This document shows positions 41,286 through 50,839 of a stretch of 64,000 bases of DNA, piece after piece. The translations under genes were made by a program, and so were the position numbers. The stretch is from SAR324 cluster bacterium (GTDB lineage Bacteria > SAR324 > NAC60-12). Every line of letters begins with the position of its first letter. The stretch's first letter is position 1. The stretch lies in the NCBI GenBank assembly GCA_028281495.1, contig JANQJU010000042.1, forward strand, positions 62,001 to 126,000, given 5' to 3'. The notes below the pieces were generated by a model that searched no databases, was not told the origin of the DNA, and worked only from the letters and a program-made list of their open reading frames with translations.

Positions 41286-42242
41286 TCAATAAAATTTTCT
41301 CAGATCCATTCCTTTGTATAGATCTGCCACTTGTTCTTCGTATCCGTTGAACATGAGCGTTTCCTGCGATTTAAAAAAAGAGCCGACCACCCGCTCTTTG
41401 GCCTGTGACCAACGGGGATGGTCCACAGTGGGATTCACATTAGCATAAAACCCATATTCTTTAGGAGCTTGAGTTTCCCAGTAGGTTTCGGGCTGTTTTT
41501 CGACGAACTCGATTTTGACAAGCGATTTGATGCTTTTGAAACCATATTTCCAGGGTGCGATCAAGCGAATGGGGGCACCATTTTGTTTGGGCAAGGGCTT
41601 GCCATACATGCCAGTGACCATCAAGGGCAGTTCGTTGGTGGCTTCATCCATGCGGAGGCCTTCGGTGTAAGGCCATGGGAGCCACAGGCGACGTTGTTCT
41701 TTGGCTGCAGATCGGTCCAGGAAGGTGGTGAACTTTACATATTTGGCAGAAGACAAGGGCTGGGCGAACTTGACCAAATCCTTCAGCGGAAATCCTGTCC
41801 AGGGAACCACCATCGACCACGCTTCCACACAGCGGAACCGGTAGACGCGTTCTTCTAATGTCATTTGTTTGACTAAGTCTTCCACATCATAGGTTTTGGG
41901 TTTTTCGACCAGTCCACCGATTTCTACTTTCCAGTTATCGATATTCCAATCTTCAACTTCCTTGTGGACATCATCTTTGTCGAACGAAAATTCGTAGAAA
42001 TTGTTGTAGGTGGTGGCGAGTTTTTCCTTCGTGATCGGGCGTTTGACTTTGTAGGCTTCATTGCGCTTAGCAGGCAATCCGCTTTTCGCGGCCATGAGGT
42101 CGATCGGATCGGAAAGCAAGAGACCTCCAGCGGCAATGGCGCTGCCGACCCCTTTGATGAATTGTTTACGATTCAAATAAACTGATTCAGGGGTGATTTC
42201 ATTTTCGTTAATGGCCCACGACGGGGGGGTTTTGATCAGCAT
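41286..42242 (-). CDS. msrP: Protein-methionine-sulfoxide reductase catalytic subunit MsrP (YedY-type molybdoenzyme)
   Basis: 318 residues. The N-terminus carries a Tat-like signal with Arg25-Lys26 (NRKQFIKGVGSAIAAGG) instead of twin Arg. The oxidoreductase molybdopterin-binding fold is clear: VEDWNIDNWKVEIGGLVEKP, then RFRCVEAWSMVVPWTGFPL with the Mo-ligand Cys138, and APIRLIAPWKYGFKSIKS near residue 230. MsrP repairs oxidised methionine in periplasmic proteins. The usual membrane partner MsrQ is not encoded here; HemJ follows. Confidence 0.93.
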   Translation of the reverse strand: MLIKTPPSWAINENEITPESVYLNRKQFIKGVGSAIAAGGLLLSDPIDLMAAKSGLPAKRNEAYKVKRPITKEKLATTYNNFYEFSFDKDDVHKEVEDWNIDNWKVEIGGLVEKPKTYDVEDLVKQMTLEERVYRFRCVEAWSMVVPWTGFPLKDLVKFAQPLSSAKYVKFTTFLDRSAAKEQRRLWLPWPYTEGLRMDEATNELPLMVTGMYGKPLPKQNGAPIRLIAPWKYGFKSIKSLVKIEFVEKQPETYWETQAPKEYGFYANVNPTVDHPRWSQAKERVVGSFFKSQETLMFNGYEEQVADLYKGMDLRKFY

Positions 42243-42404
42243 GGGTTCTCCTTTATCAAGGGAATTGTAGGGAGTGATATATGACTCGCGAGGGTTGCAA
42301 GGATTCTAAGATACCCCCATTCCGTTCAAGTTGGGTCACAAAAGAATCACAAAATTGTGAAGTTTTCCAGGGAAAGATCTTAAAGGGGGGCGATTCGAGT
42401 TTCT

Positions 42405-42974
42405 TCAGATCTTATACACTTTCAGCAAATCCCCCACCATGCGCAGGATGTTTCCGCCACTCAGTTCGGGTCCCAATCGTTTCAACGTGTCGTGAAAACC
42501 TGCTGCCGGGATTGTGTTATTGACTCTTTGGATCAGGTGCTTCTGCATTCCCATCTTGATGATTCCTTGTGTTGCATCAATCCAATCGGCTTTACGAACC
42601 GCATTGACCACCGCCTCATTCGGTCCGTGATACGGCCACATTTTGTGATGCCAATAAATGATATCATGCAAAAGTTGTGGATCATGCCCCCAACCGTGTT
42701 TTTTGTTGTCGTCGATGGCGCGTTGGCTGGAAGGTTCGAGATACGCCAACGCTTTTTCAGTCCATAGGCTGATATCGTGGTACACTAAGGCCGTTTCGAT
42801 GAGATCACGGTGGGTTTCGTCTCCGTTGAGAAAATAAAGACTATAGGTCAAGACGCGGTACAGGTGTCCTTTATAACCGTCGTAGTCTTTTCCGATGATG
42901 TCGCGATAAGGAGTCAGACGCGACTCAATGCCTTCCGATTGTGTGATGATTTGAATTTCTGTTGGGTGTGTCAT
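42405..42974 (-). CDS. HD-domain phosphohydrolase-like protein
   Basis: 189 residues from the ATG at 42974, preceded by AGAGAGGA; an upstream in-frame start is unlikely. HD-type motifs are GHLYRVLTYSLYF, LVYHDISLW (His-Asp), and DIIYWHHKMWPY, with KADWIDATQG as the final Asp region. It resembles small predicted metal-dependent hydrolases of the HD superfamily. The substrate is unknown. Single gene, divergent from the GlxA-type regulator at 43219. Confidence 0.8.
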   Translation of the reverse strand: MTHPTEIQIITQSEGIESRLTPYRDIIGKDYDGYKGHLYRVLTYSLYFLNGDETHRDLIETALVYHDISLWTEKALAYLEPSSQRAIDDNKKHGWGHDPQLLHDIIYWHHKMWPYHGPNEAVVNAVRKADWIDATQGIIKMGMQKHLIQRVNNTIPAAGFHDTLKRLGPELSGGNILRMVGDLLKVYKI

Positions 42975-43218
42975 AGTAATCCTCTCTTTTGGGGTGGTGT
43001 CAGCCCGCAATGCTTGGCTTTTGTTGGGATACGGAGGTTCTCCGCACGATTGAGTTTTCTTTCTAAAGAGATTACCGTGACCCTATCTTGACAACAATGA
43101 CAAACACCGACTGAATCCTGCCAACTTTCCAAGCTTCGATTGCTATCTCTAGATTGCTATCGTCACAGCGTATGGAATTTTCGTTTTCTTTCTCCTGAAC
43201 TTTCACATCACTTCGGCC

Positions 43219-44184
43219 ATGAACACTATGCAACGAATACTACTTTTGGTTTACGATGGTTTTGAAACGCTCGAACTTTCCGGAGCTTCTTCAGTATTTG
43301 CGAATGCCAATACCCAAAAAAGGGAGTCGGTTTATGAAATCAAAGTCATCTCCTCAAAGGGGGCAGGAGTGCGCAGTTCGGCAGGACTGATCACGCTTAC
43401 GGAACGACTCGACGAAATCTCACCTCGTCCGACGGATACGATCTTGGTAATGGGTGGTGAGGAAGAGGCAGTGCAACGGGAAATGGAAAATCCAGAGTTA
43501 ACATCATGGCTACAATCGGCTTCCCAGCAGGTTTTCCGATATGGATCAGTGTGTGCGGGGGCTTTCATTCTAGCCGAGGCAGGATTGCTGAATCAACGGC
43601 GAGTTGCCACACATTGGGCCGCATGTCATCAGCTCTCGCGGCGCTATCCCACCGTCTCGGTTGAAGCAGACGCGCTGTATGTACAAGATGGTTCACTGTG
43701 GACATCCGCCGGGGTCTCCACGGGCATTGATATGACGTTGGCCATGGTGGAACAGGACTTGGGATCTGCTCTGATGGGGAAGGTCGCTCAATATCTAGTG
43801 GTATATGCCCACCGTCCGGGAAATCAATCCCAATTCAGCACCGTGCTGGATGCCCAAGTCTCGGCAGGTGAAACGTTCCCTGAAGTCATTGCGTGGATTG
43901 CTGCCAACCTCCATCACCCCATCCAAGTGGAAGACATGGCCCAACAAGCGGGCATGTCAGAACGCAATTTCTATCGCAAGTTCAACACCCTGTTTGACAT
44001 CACTCCTTCCAAATACTTGGAACGCTTGCGCCTGGAACGTGCCAAGCAATTGCTTGCTCGAAAGATGCCCATCAAAACCGTTGTACTGGAAGTCGGCTTC
44101 CGCTCTGAAGCTGGTTTCCGGTCTGCCTTCGAGCGATGTTACGGCATCTCTCCCTCGGCATATCAACTGATCCATTCGCCTTGA
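43219..44184 (+). CDS. GlxA-family transcriptional regulator (DJ-1/PfpI domain plus AraC DNA-binding domain)
   Basis: 321 residues. Residues ~1-195 form a DJ-1/PfpI-like domain (LLLVYDGFETLELSG, ILVMGGEE) with the Cys elbow GSVCAGAFILAEAG near residue 112. The last ~105 residues hold two AraC helix-turn-helices: VEDMAQQAGMSERNFYRKF and IKTVVLEVGFRSEAGFRSAF. Such regulators sense small metabolites and control neighbouring or distant catabolic genes. It may act on the VOC gene downstream, but that is unproven. Confidence 0.93.
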   Translation: MNTMQRILLLVYDGFETLELSGASSVFANANTQKRESVYEIKVISSKGAGVRSSAGLITLTERLDEISPRPTDTILVMGGEEEAVQREMENPELTSWLQSASQQVFRYGSVCAGAFILAEAGLLNQRRVATHWAACHQLSRRYPTVSVEADALYVQDGSLWTSAGVSTGIDMTLAMVEQDLGSALMGKVAQYLVVYAHRPGNQSQFSTVLDAQVSAGETFPEVIAWIAANLHHPIQVEDMAQQAGMSERNFYRKFNTLFDITPSKYLERLRLERAKQLLARKMPIKTVVLEVGFRSEAGFRSAFERCYGISPSAYQLIHSP

Positions 44185-44313
44185 TTCATTAAAATGAAAC
44201 AGCGTAAGAATCCTTTTGCCTAGCCACTCAAAAAACAAGTCACGATCTGAATGGAAGTGAGTCTTGTGGAAGGAAGAATATATTGCAACACAAACGATCA
44301 TTAGGAGAATATT

Positions 44314-44685
44314 ATGGAATTGGGTGCCTTCTCAGTCAGTCTCAGCGTCAAAGATCTCCAGGCTTCTAAAGCTTTTTACGAAAAATTGGGCTTCCAGGTT
44401 TTTGCAGGAGACGAGTCACAAAACTGGTTGATCCTAAAAAACGGAGACCAGGCGATTGGACTATTTCAAGGAATGTTTGAGAAAAATATTCTCACATTCA
44501 ATCCCGGTTGGGATCAAAATGCCCAACCCCTCAATACGTTCACCGATGTTCGGGAACTCCAGCAAGAACTCAAAGCACAAGGACTCACAATGGAAAGTGA
44601 AGCGGATGAAAATTCTACCGGTCCCGCCAGCTTTATTGTGATTGATCCCGACGGGAACCCAATATTGGTCGATCAACACGTGTGA
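44314..44685 (+). CDS. VOC-superfamily (glyoxalase/bleomycin resistance-like) protein
   Basis: 123 residues. The beta-alpha-beta-beta-beta repeats are clear: FSVSLSVKDLQASKAFYEKLGF at the start and SFIVIDPDGNPILVDQHV at the end. TTAGGAGAA precedes the ATG. VOC proteins bind a metal and act on varied small substrates or sequester drugs. The first metal-ligand position (SVSLSV) lacks the usual His, so catalysis as glyoxalase is doubtful. Its last 13 bases overlap the end of the convergent gene at 44673. Confidence 0.88.
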   Translation: MELGAFSVSLSVKDLQASKAFYEKLGFQVFAGDESQNWLILKNGDQAIGLFQGMFEKNILTFNPGWDQNAQPLNTFTDVRELQQELKAQGLTMESEADENSTGPASFIVIDPDGNPILVDQHV

Positions 44686-45128
44686 TGATACATTGGATGG
44701 CTTCCCACCGTTGGCCAAATCAACCCTTGAATGTAGGTATCTCGTGAAACGACAAAATCCACATCAGTATACTTTTGGTGACTCGCTTGCGAGGGGTTGC
44801 CATATTTTTGCCGCCAGTCAATGGGCAGTTGGTACCAGATGGAGAGGTACCACATCTTGATGACATTCCGAGCGACGGGTCCCAACCTCTCATTCGACAA
44901 GATTTCATTACGGATCAACCGCTCTTTCGCTGCTTCTGGATGCTTACTCTTTTGGCTTTCACTGTGAATCAATTGGTAGGTCTTCAACAGATCATCCACA
45001 ATGGCTTGTCCAACAATAGTGGTGACGACTTCATAGTAAGTTTCACCAACTCCAGTACCGCGCAAGGTAATTCCGTGGTAATCAGTCAGGGCCACGGATA
45101 AATCATAAAATGCATCGATTTGGCTCAT
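44673..45128 (-). CDS. FAD-SLDH-like small subunit (sugar/sorbitol dehydrogenase accessory type)
   Basis: 151 residues. The middle EILSNERLGPVARNVIKMWYLSIWYQLP and the C-terminal DTYIQGLIWPTVGSHPM recall small subunits of membrane FAD-containing sorbitol/alcohol dehydrogenases, which pair with a GMC oxidoreductase and a cytochrome. Quoted pieces are the basis. No GMC gene is in the window. The C-terminal end stops soon after SHPM, where relatives seem to run a little further, and overlaps the VOC gene. No signal peptide. A di-haem oxidoreductase lies upstream on the same strand. Confidence 0.6.
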   Translation of the reverse strand: MSQIDAFYDLSVALTDYHGITLRGTGVGETYYEVVTTIVGQAIVDDLLKTYQLIHSESQKSKHPEAAKERLIRNEILSNERLGPVARNVIKMWYLSIWYQLPIDWRQKYGNPSQASHQKYTDVDFVVSRDTYIQGLIWPTVGSHPMYHHTC

Positions 45129-45224
45129 AATTGCCCCTTTGGATTGAGTGGTATTTGAGTGAATATGGCGACCGGTCGGGCAAACCCATCGCCCATGAGG
45201 AGAATACGAGAAAGTCCTTTGAAG

Positions 45225-47183
45225 TCACTCGTGGAGAGGTGGCGGTAACCTCAGAGAGAGGAGGAAATTGATCACATCTTGTTGCTCGGAGGCTTTTAAC
45301 TTAGCAAAGTGTCGAATCACTTCAGTGGCTTCGGAAGGTCCTGCACTTTTGCCATAAGGATTGTTCTTTCCGGTGCCGTCCCGGTCCGCGTGTGCCATGA
45401 TCGCGTCATACAAGGTACGAGCACGTCCATCGTGAAGCCATGGCCCAGTGTCAGCCACTCCCCACAGTGGGCGTGTTAAGAAATAGGACTCTGGCACAAA
45501 ATACCCAGCCACGTCGGCTTCCTGAGCGGGTCCCGCCAATTGGGGTCCCATATTATGCAGCTTCAAATCGCTGTAGAGCGGAACGCTGACCGGACTGGTA
45601 CTAGGTGACTTTGGATCTTCGGCAGGCAACCGAGGAGAAATGTAACCATTCAACACAAATGAGTCGGGAAACGGAGGATTGGTCAAATGCACCTGGTACC
45701 CTGGAGGGAGAAATTCATCCTCTTGTGCCATACTCATGCAGGTCCCCTTCAAATCCTCAAAAAAGGAAGCAGGAGTGGTCGCGGACGTAGGATCTGGATT
45801 GAACTGCACATCCCGTTTTTTGAGGGTATCGAAAACTTTCTTGAGATGCGCAATGGTGGGGAGTTCATCGGTTTTATAGACCACTCGGCTGCCCAATTGT
45901 TTTTCGGCAGGTGGACTGCATTGATTGGGAAGTGTGGGGGGAAAGCTTACCGTTAAGATTGGAGTTTCAATCGTCAATTCAGGTGTGTGGCACATGGCAC
46001 ACCGCGTATATTCCTTTTTGCCCGTTGTTGGATTCTTGGTGTGCTTTTCAAAGAATTCTTTTCCTCGTTTTATACTGCTTTCGTGAACCCCTGGGGGGGC
46101 TTTTTGATAAGGAGGACGAGTCATCGCGACAAACGTGACCAATGCCGAAACATTGCCCAAAGATTCATCAACCGGTTGGTATTTTGCGGCAACCTTCATC
46201 GTTGGGGTGCCTGCGGAAGGTTTCGAAGGAGCGGTTTTCGGTGGCATCACCTCCACTGCCATCTCATTGACATACCCATCCTCATCGCAATCCTGATAAA
46301 ATGGAACGATTTCCGACGACTGCATGCTGAAATGGAAGTCCAACGCAGAATGCGTGAAATGGCGAACCGACGAGGAAATGCCTTTGAATTGGAAGGGGCG
46401 TATGACCATATCATTTAAGACTCCCATGACTTCCTGGTAATTTGGAGTGATACCAGCAGACGAGTATTCCGCTGTGTATTCTCCAAATGACATCCCTTTG
46501 GCAGTCAATTCTGTGGTGAAACTCTTTTGTTGACCTTCTGCCGTTTGATTCGCTGAAAATACAGAACATTGGAGTTCATGCGTCATTTCTGTTGCAAGAC
46601 GTTGGGTGTAACCTGAACCAAACACATGAGGTGGATTGCGATAAAACTTCACCAGAGGATCGGGCCAGGAATCATTCTGGAAAAGGTTCGCTGCAAAACC
46701 ACCGCCCCCACCCACCGTGTGGGGAGAAGCAATGCGTGCATGTTGATTGTTACCGTATTCGTAAGAGGTCGGCCCCGCTGAATTATGACAGTCGAAGCAG
46801 CTTTGGGCACCCAACCCATTCAACTTCAAAAAAGGAAAGGTCGGGTCTCGCGGGTAGAGGATTTCACTTTGACCCGAACGCGGCCCGTCCAAGCCTTCTC
46901 CTTGTCCATCGCTTGGTGTGTAGTGCACGGTGAAAAATTGTCCACCCGCAGCCAAGACTTGTTCCAGGGGATACGAGTTTTGCTTATTCAATAAACGAGT
47001 CTGGAGAATAGTGACATGCTTGGTGACCGTCCTTGGAATGTATTGGGGGAGATGTTTTGTAGGCGATTTCTGTTGAGCGTAGACGGCACCTCCCTGCAAC
47101 AGCAGGAAGGAGAATACGATCACTCCTAACTTTTTGTTAAAGAATGATTGGCTAGTATGCTGGGCGAGTGTAGTGTGTTTCAT
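45225..47183 (-). CDS. Di-haem cytochrome c oxidoreductase (DHOR/thiol oxidoreductase-like)
   Basis: 652 residues from the ATG at 47183 with AGGAG upstream. Sec signal peptide (LGVIVFSFLLLQGGAVYAQ). Haem sites are CFDCH (Cys129-His133) and CAMCH (about residue 400). The C-terminal WGVADTGPWLHDGRARTLYDAI, cut here as ADTGPWLHDGRA, is typical of di-haem peroxidase/DHOR proteins. It is therefore a periplasmic electron-transfer enzyme or peroxidase relative. A Pro/Ala-rich linker lies near 340. The downstream FAD-SLDH-like gene is on the same strand 97 bases on, so the two may cooperate. Confidence 0.88.
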   Translation of the reverse strand: MKHTTLAQHTSQSFFNKKLGVIVFSFLLLQGGAVYAQQKSPTKHLPQYIPRTVTKHVTILQTRLLNKQNSYPLEQVLAAGGQFFTVHYTPSDGQGEGLDGPRSGQSEILYPRDPTFPFLKLNGLGAQSCFDCHNSAGPTSYEYGNNQHARIASPHTVGGGGGFAANLFQNDSWPDPLVKFYRNPPHVFGSGYTQRLATEMTHELQCSVFSANQTAEGQQKSFTTELTAKGMSFGEYTAEYSSAGITPNYQEVMGVLNDMVIRPFQFKGISSSVRHFTHSALDFHFSMQSSEIVPFYQDCDEDGYVNEMAVEVMPPKTAPSKPSAGTPTMKVAAKYQPVDESLGNVSALVTFVAMTRPPYQKAPPGVHESSIKRGKEFFEKHTKNPTTGKKEYTRCAMCHTPELTIETPILTVSFPPTLPNQCSPPAEKQLGSRVVYKTDELPTIAHLKKVFDTLKKRDVQFNPDPTSATTPASFFEDLKGTCMSMAQEDEFLPPGYQVHLTNPPFPDSFVLNGYISPRLPAEDPKSPSTSPVSVPLYSDLKLHNMGPQLAGPAQEADVAGYFVPESYFLTRPLWGVADTGPWLHDGRARTLYDAIMAHADRDGTGKNNPYGKSAGPSEATEVIRHFAKLKASEQQDVINFLLSLRLPPPLHE

Positions 47184-47649
47184 AAAAACTCCTGGTTGAA
47201 TGGTCTTGTTTTGCAAGCTTCTATAGAGCCCAAACCAGCACCAACCCAACGGAGCTGAGCCTTATATCCTGAATTGATTTTCTAGCTATCAATTCAAGGA
47301 AAAACTCTCACTCTATTCCTCACAATGACACTGGCTAGGCCTTCAAAAACACAACAAAGCCAGCATAAGTTTAATGAAACTTGATGTACATTACACCACA
47401 TTACACCGCATTACGGGGAAGACATATCCATCATTGTAACTTCCCTTTTGGGGGTATCTTAATTGACCTCAATCGGCTTGAAAAATTATTAGCAACCCGA
47501 TTGAGGCTTGAACTTGTTCATACAAAATACACTTATTTTACTACCAATAGAGGCTAGCCTGCATTTCCCACAATAAAAATGGAGACACCCCTCTTAGTTA
47601 GGTTAAGTTATTATTTTCACAAAAAAATTAACCAATTGTAAGAGGGATC
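47184..47649 (+). other. AT-rich stretch without a gene at the island edge
   Basis: About 465 bases. The first part is the leader of the di-haem gene. Three near-repeats of ACATTACACC occur around 47390-47415. From ~47450 the base content falls toward AT and leads into the IS1380 remnant. An inverted pair CCCTCTTA/TAAGAGGG (47589-47596 and 47639-47646) flanks a short AT-rich loop and may be the IS end. Confidence 0.5.
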
Positions 47650-48050
47650 ATGAAATCAGAGTGTAAAGAGTTGGTATTGCGTTTTCAAGAGTTGAATCAT
47701 CGTGAGGTTGTCGGACAGTTTGACGGACGTGAGTTGAGTAAGAACGGGGGGCGTTGTTGCTTCGCGAAGCGGAAGAGCGGATGCCTTAATTCGTCAGTTT
47801 AGCCGGTGTTTTCAGGATTGTCGTCATGCCGAATGGATCGAACATCCGTTAGAGGATCTGTTAAAACAAAAGCTGCATGGACTGATATTAGGTTATGAAG
47901 ATGTCAGTGACCATGAGGAATTGCGTTGTGATTCATTGTTCCGATATGCCGCTTTATGGTCACCAAGAAAACCGTTTCTTTCATGGCTACTACGACTCGT
48001 AGATTCTTGGGGACGAGCCGAGTCGTGGCCAAAGTGGAGGTCCTTTTATA
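47650..48050 (+). pseudogene. IS1380-family transposase remnant
   Basis: Begins with ATG at 47650 and reads as an IS1380 transposase start (VVGQFDGRELSKNGG), but the frame breaks in a G-run near 47750. Another frame gives ALLLREAEERM, breaks again near 47793, and continues as LIRQFSRCFQDCRHAEWIEH and LILGYEDVSDHEELRCDSLF. A large internal deletion then joins this to HQENRFFHGYYDS at 47961-47999, followed by a stop and SRVVAKVE-like remains. At least two frameshifts and a deletion make it dead. Confidence 0.85.
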
Positions 48051-48088
48051 GATACAATCATAAGTTGGTGTTTATGATTATGCAATCA

Positions 48089-49795
48089 TCAGCCAATTAT
48101 TAAAGTTCCCTGACTAATAGGAAGTTCAGTCAAACGCTGAGAATCCTCATATTTATCGTCGTTATTAAAATAGATACAGTTGTTAGAATATTTTTGAAAT
48201 ATGCAACCAACAAACTGATGGTCTACAAAGATTTTCATGGCACCTTGCTGTATTAGGTTCTTATCTTCTTTCGATACTGGAACGGCCCCTTCCCATTCAC
48301 CAATGCCCCCAGCGGGAATCTCCAATTTATCAGCACTATCACTCCCTTCGTTTTGAACGGTAACTGGCACTGATAGATTATTTATAACTTTGCTAAAGCG
48401 AGTTCTGTGTGGACTACTATGAATGTAACCGACAACCCCCTTAAAATCTGCGATTTGAAAGTCGACGGAAGAAGATCCTGTTAAAGAAATGAGGTGGTTA
48501 TTACCACGGCTTTGCCAAGTTAAGGAAATGAGTTTGCTATTGACACGACTTTGCCATTCTTCGAAGGAAATATTGTCGATTGGAATTTCGAATTTCACGT
48601 TTACTTTAGCACCATGTAGGAGTTCTTTGATTTTTTCTATAATTTTTCCTAGAACAGCCCAAACCTCTCGTAGTACCTGCCAAGCCTTCCATGGATTGAA
48701 GTATGCCTCTCGCAACAGAGACCATAGTTGACGAGGTAAACGATAAACAATGTTTTTCACACGATCTTTTACCCGATTCAACCTATCACTATACGCTATC
48801 AGGAGTTCTTCTACTGTAGTACCTGCCCGAGCAATAGTTGGAGAAAAACGTTCAATAAGCTGGTAGGCATAATCTCGAACCTGATCGGGTGATTGGAGGT
48901 TATCGGGAGGACGAGGAACTGTTGCGGATCCACTTGGCACGTTTTCCACGAACATATTATAAAAGTAAGTCCCAGCCCTATTGGGTTCCACAAATTCAAA
49001 CTTAGGAAACATGACCCTGGAAATAAAATCTTGATCTCGTCTAATAATGTTAGGACTGTCTAGTATCCAAGGATTTATAAGAAAATCAGGCTCAGGGGGA
49101 TCATCAACAATAATCGCGGCCAACCGAAGGACCTGAAGGACTGAATTTAAAGAACCAAAATCCTCGATAGCAATTTCAAAAGCAGTAAGTAAATCAGAAA
49201 TTGAAGTGTAGTGGATACCAGCATTGGCATAAGAGATGGGGTGTGTATCAAAGGCATAATCGGTCAGTATATTAGGGCCATTTTGGGAAAGTGACAGTGT
49301 AAGGAATAGGGGGAGGTTGATCTCTTTAAAACCGAAAAATGTATAATGTAAGTTCACCAAAGCAGTATCTCTCCAAAAGGTACCAAGCAACGTAAAGCCT
49401 AAATGATACCTAGGGTCGGTAACGGAATCTCCAAATTTGGTTTCGTATTTGTGCCCATAGCTTAGAAGGTATTCGGAAGGATGTTCAGCCAGGAGAATTC
49501 TTTCCTTCGTTTCACTATTTAAGTTATTAGCTATATCATGCCAATTTTTTTCAAGCTTTTCATAAAATCCCCTCATTCCAATCGTAACACCTTTGAACAA
49601 TTGCCTTCCCAAACTATCAGCTAGCTCAGTATTGTCAGACAAAAAATTATATACCTCATAGAGAGGTCCATTCTGACTAACTTTTCTGAAAGCGCTTTCA
49701 ACATGCTGATTTATGTCTTCATGAGTAATGGTCGCCCACGGAGGTTGGACATAAGCATAAGCAGAAAGTTCGTCTTTTTTATGTAATTCAGGCAT
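48089..49795 (-). CDS. Orphan protein, 568 residues, between transposase remnants
   Basis: ATG at 49795, chosen for AGAGGAGAA upstream; an earlier frame start adds 22 residues of no value. I do not recognise the family. No signal peptide. Residues ~1-340 are mixed alpha/beta with many aromatics; ~340-440 is helical and basic-amphipathic (VKDRVKNIVYRLPRQLWSLL, EVWAVLGKIIEKIKELL); the C-terminal ~120 residues are beta-rich (DFQIADFKGVVGYIHSS, FVGCIFQKYSNNCIYF). Its AT-rich codons differ from neighbours and it lies between two dead transposases, so it was probably acquired. A toxin-like or surface-active role is possible but unsupported. Confidence 0.65.
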   Translation of the reverse strand: MPELHKKDELSAYAYVQPPWATITHEDINQHVESAFRKVSQNGPLYEVYNFLSDNTELADSLGRQLFKGVTIGMRGFYEKLEKNWHDIANNLNSETKERILLAEHPSEYLLSYGHKYETKFGDSVTDPRYHLGFTLLGTFWRDTALVNLHYTFFGFKEINLPLFLTLSLSQNGPNILTDYAFDTHPISYANAGIHYTSISDLLTAFEIAIEDFGSLNSVLQVLRLAAIIVDDPPEPDFLINPWILDSPNIIRRDQDFISRVMFPKFEFVEPNRAGTYFYNMFVENVPSGSATVPRPPDNLQSPDQVRDYAYQLIERFSPTIARAGTTVEELLIAYSDRLNRVKDRVKNIVYRLPRQLWSLLREAYFNPWKAWQVLREVWAVLGKIIEKIKELLHGAKVNVKFEIPIDNISFEEWQSRVNSKLISLTWQSRGNNHLISLTGSSSVDFQIADFKGVVGYIHSSPHRTRFSKVINNLSVPVTVQNEGSDSADKLEIPAGGIGEWEGAVPVSKEDKNLIQQGAMKIFVDHQFVGCIFQKYSNNCIYFNNDDKYEDSQRLTELPISQGTLIIG

Positions 49796-50232
49796 AAATT
49801 CTCCTCTCTTAGAATAGATAAACCGACAACTATAGTCTTGTAGTTTAATAAAAACGGACAAGAAATTAAGAGTGATCTGTGTCCAATACTCAGAGGTTTT
49901 CTTTTGCTATCACTAACTGTAAAATTATCTCTATTGAAGGAAGACCCTTGAAAGATACCTTTGCTGCAAAACGAGTGTGAGACCTTATGAAAGCCAAGCT
50001 GTCAAGTAATAACTAATAGCCCTAAAAAAGATAAACACAAACCTTCTAATTCTATCGCAAACCCATCGTTTCACACTACAACATAAAGCCGTTTGAAGAA
50101 TAAATCTAAGCGATGCGAGACTCTTTCTTCAGATCCTTGTCGTGCAAAGCACTATCCATCGGATAATTCAACCGAGCAAATACTTCGAAAGTGAGAAAAC
50201 TATAACTTAGTAGTTATATAGATCTGAAGCAT
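49796..50232 (+). other. AT-rich intergenic stretch in the island
   Basis: About 437 bases with no gene seen. It contains the leader of the orphan gene and low-complexity AT-rich sequence, presumably remains of the second insertion element's left side. No terminal inverted repeat could be identified. Confidence 0.4.
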
Positions 50233-50550
50233 TTGTCAATCAGTATCTTCGTTTACACCGATGAGTACAATATCTATGATCGCCTGGAACTTTGGGGCTA
50301 CCTCCACTTCCACCTCTGCGTCAATCATAGTTCCGAAGAATATGCCCGCGACGAGGATGGGGATGAATTTCATGAAGTCCATGTCAACACAATGGAAGGT
50401 TTTTGGTCCCTCCTGCGCTCGTGGCTCCGACCGCACCGAGGGATTTCTCAGGAAAAATTACCGATTTATTTGGCTTTCTTTCAATTCATCCATAACGTCC
50501 GAAAACGAAGAAAGGCATTATTACCTTCGTTAATTTCCGTTTTGCTCTAA
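50233..50550 (+). pseudogene. IS1595-family transposase C-terminal fragment
   Basis: About 105 codons matching the end of ISXO2/IS1595-type transposases: YTDEYNIYDRL with the second catalytic Asp, HLCVNHSSEEYARDEDGDE, then VHVNTMEGFWSLLRSWL with the catalytic Glu, and a LAFFQFIHNVRKR tail. The N-terminal zinc-ribbon and first Asp are missing, and there is no start with a ribosome-binding site. It is therefore a truncated remnant, marking the right side of the island. Confidence 0.85.
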
Positions 50551-50839
50551 GTCCCCGGAACCCATGAAGAGCCAAAGGTTTTTTGCCTATAGGGTGAACC
50601 GCTTGTTGTGAGTGATTTCGGGCAATCAGTGGATTGTCGGAAGGTGCTTTGTGGGAAGAATAGGCGTAGCTAAGTTAGAATATTTCATCACAGAGGGAGG
50701 CTAATGTACGCAAAATTGCGCAAAGCAAGGTTCTAATTGAACGGGCATCGACAATTGAGTATGTTCGAGGTTGATGGGGCATTTGAGTGCAGGCCATCGA
50801 TCTGAATTTGAAACAAAACCACCATCAAGGAGGCAAACT

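Noticed and set aside
45169..45178. 10-base palindrome CGACCGGTCG upstream of the FAD-SLDH-like gene
   Set aside because: Too short and single-copy to claim as an operator.
50771..50839. Longer N-terminus for glycerol kinase
   Set aside because: The ATG at 50840 has AAGGAGG at ideal spacing and gives the standard GlpK N-terminus.
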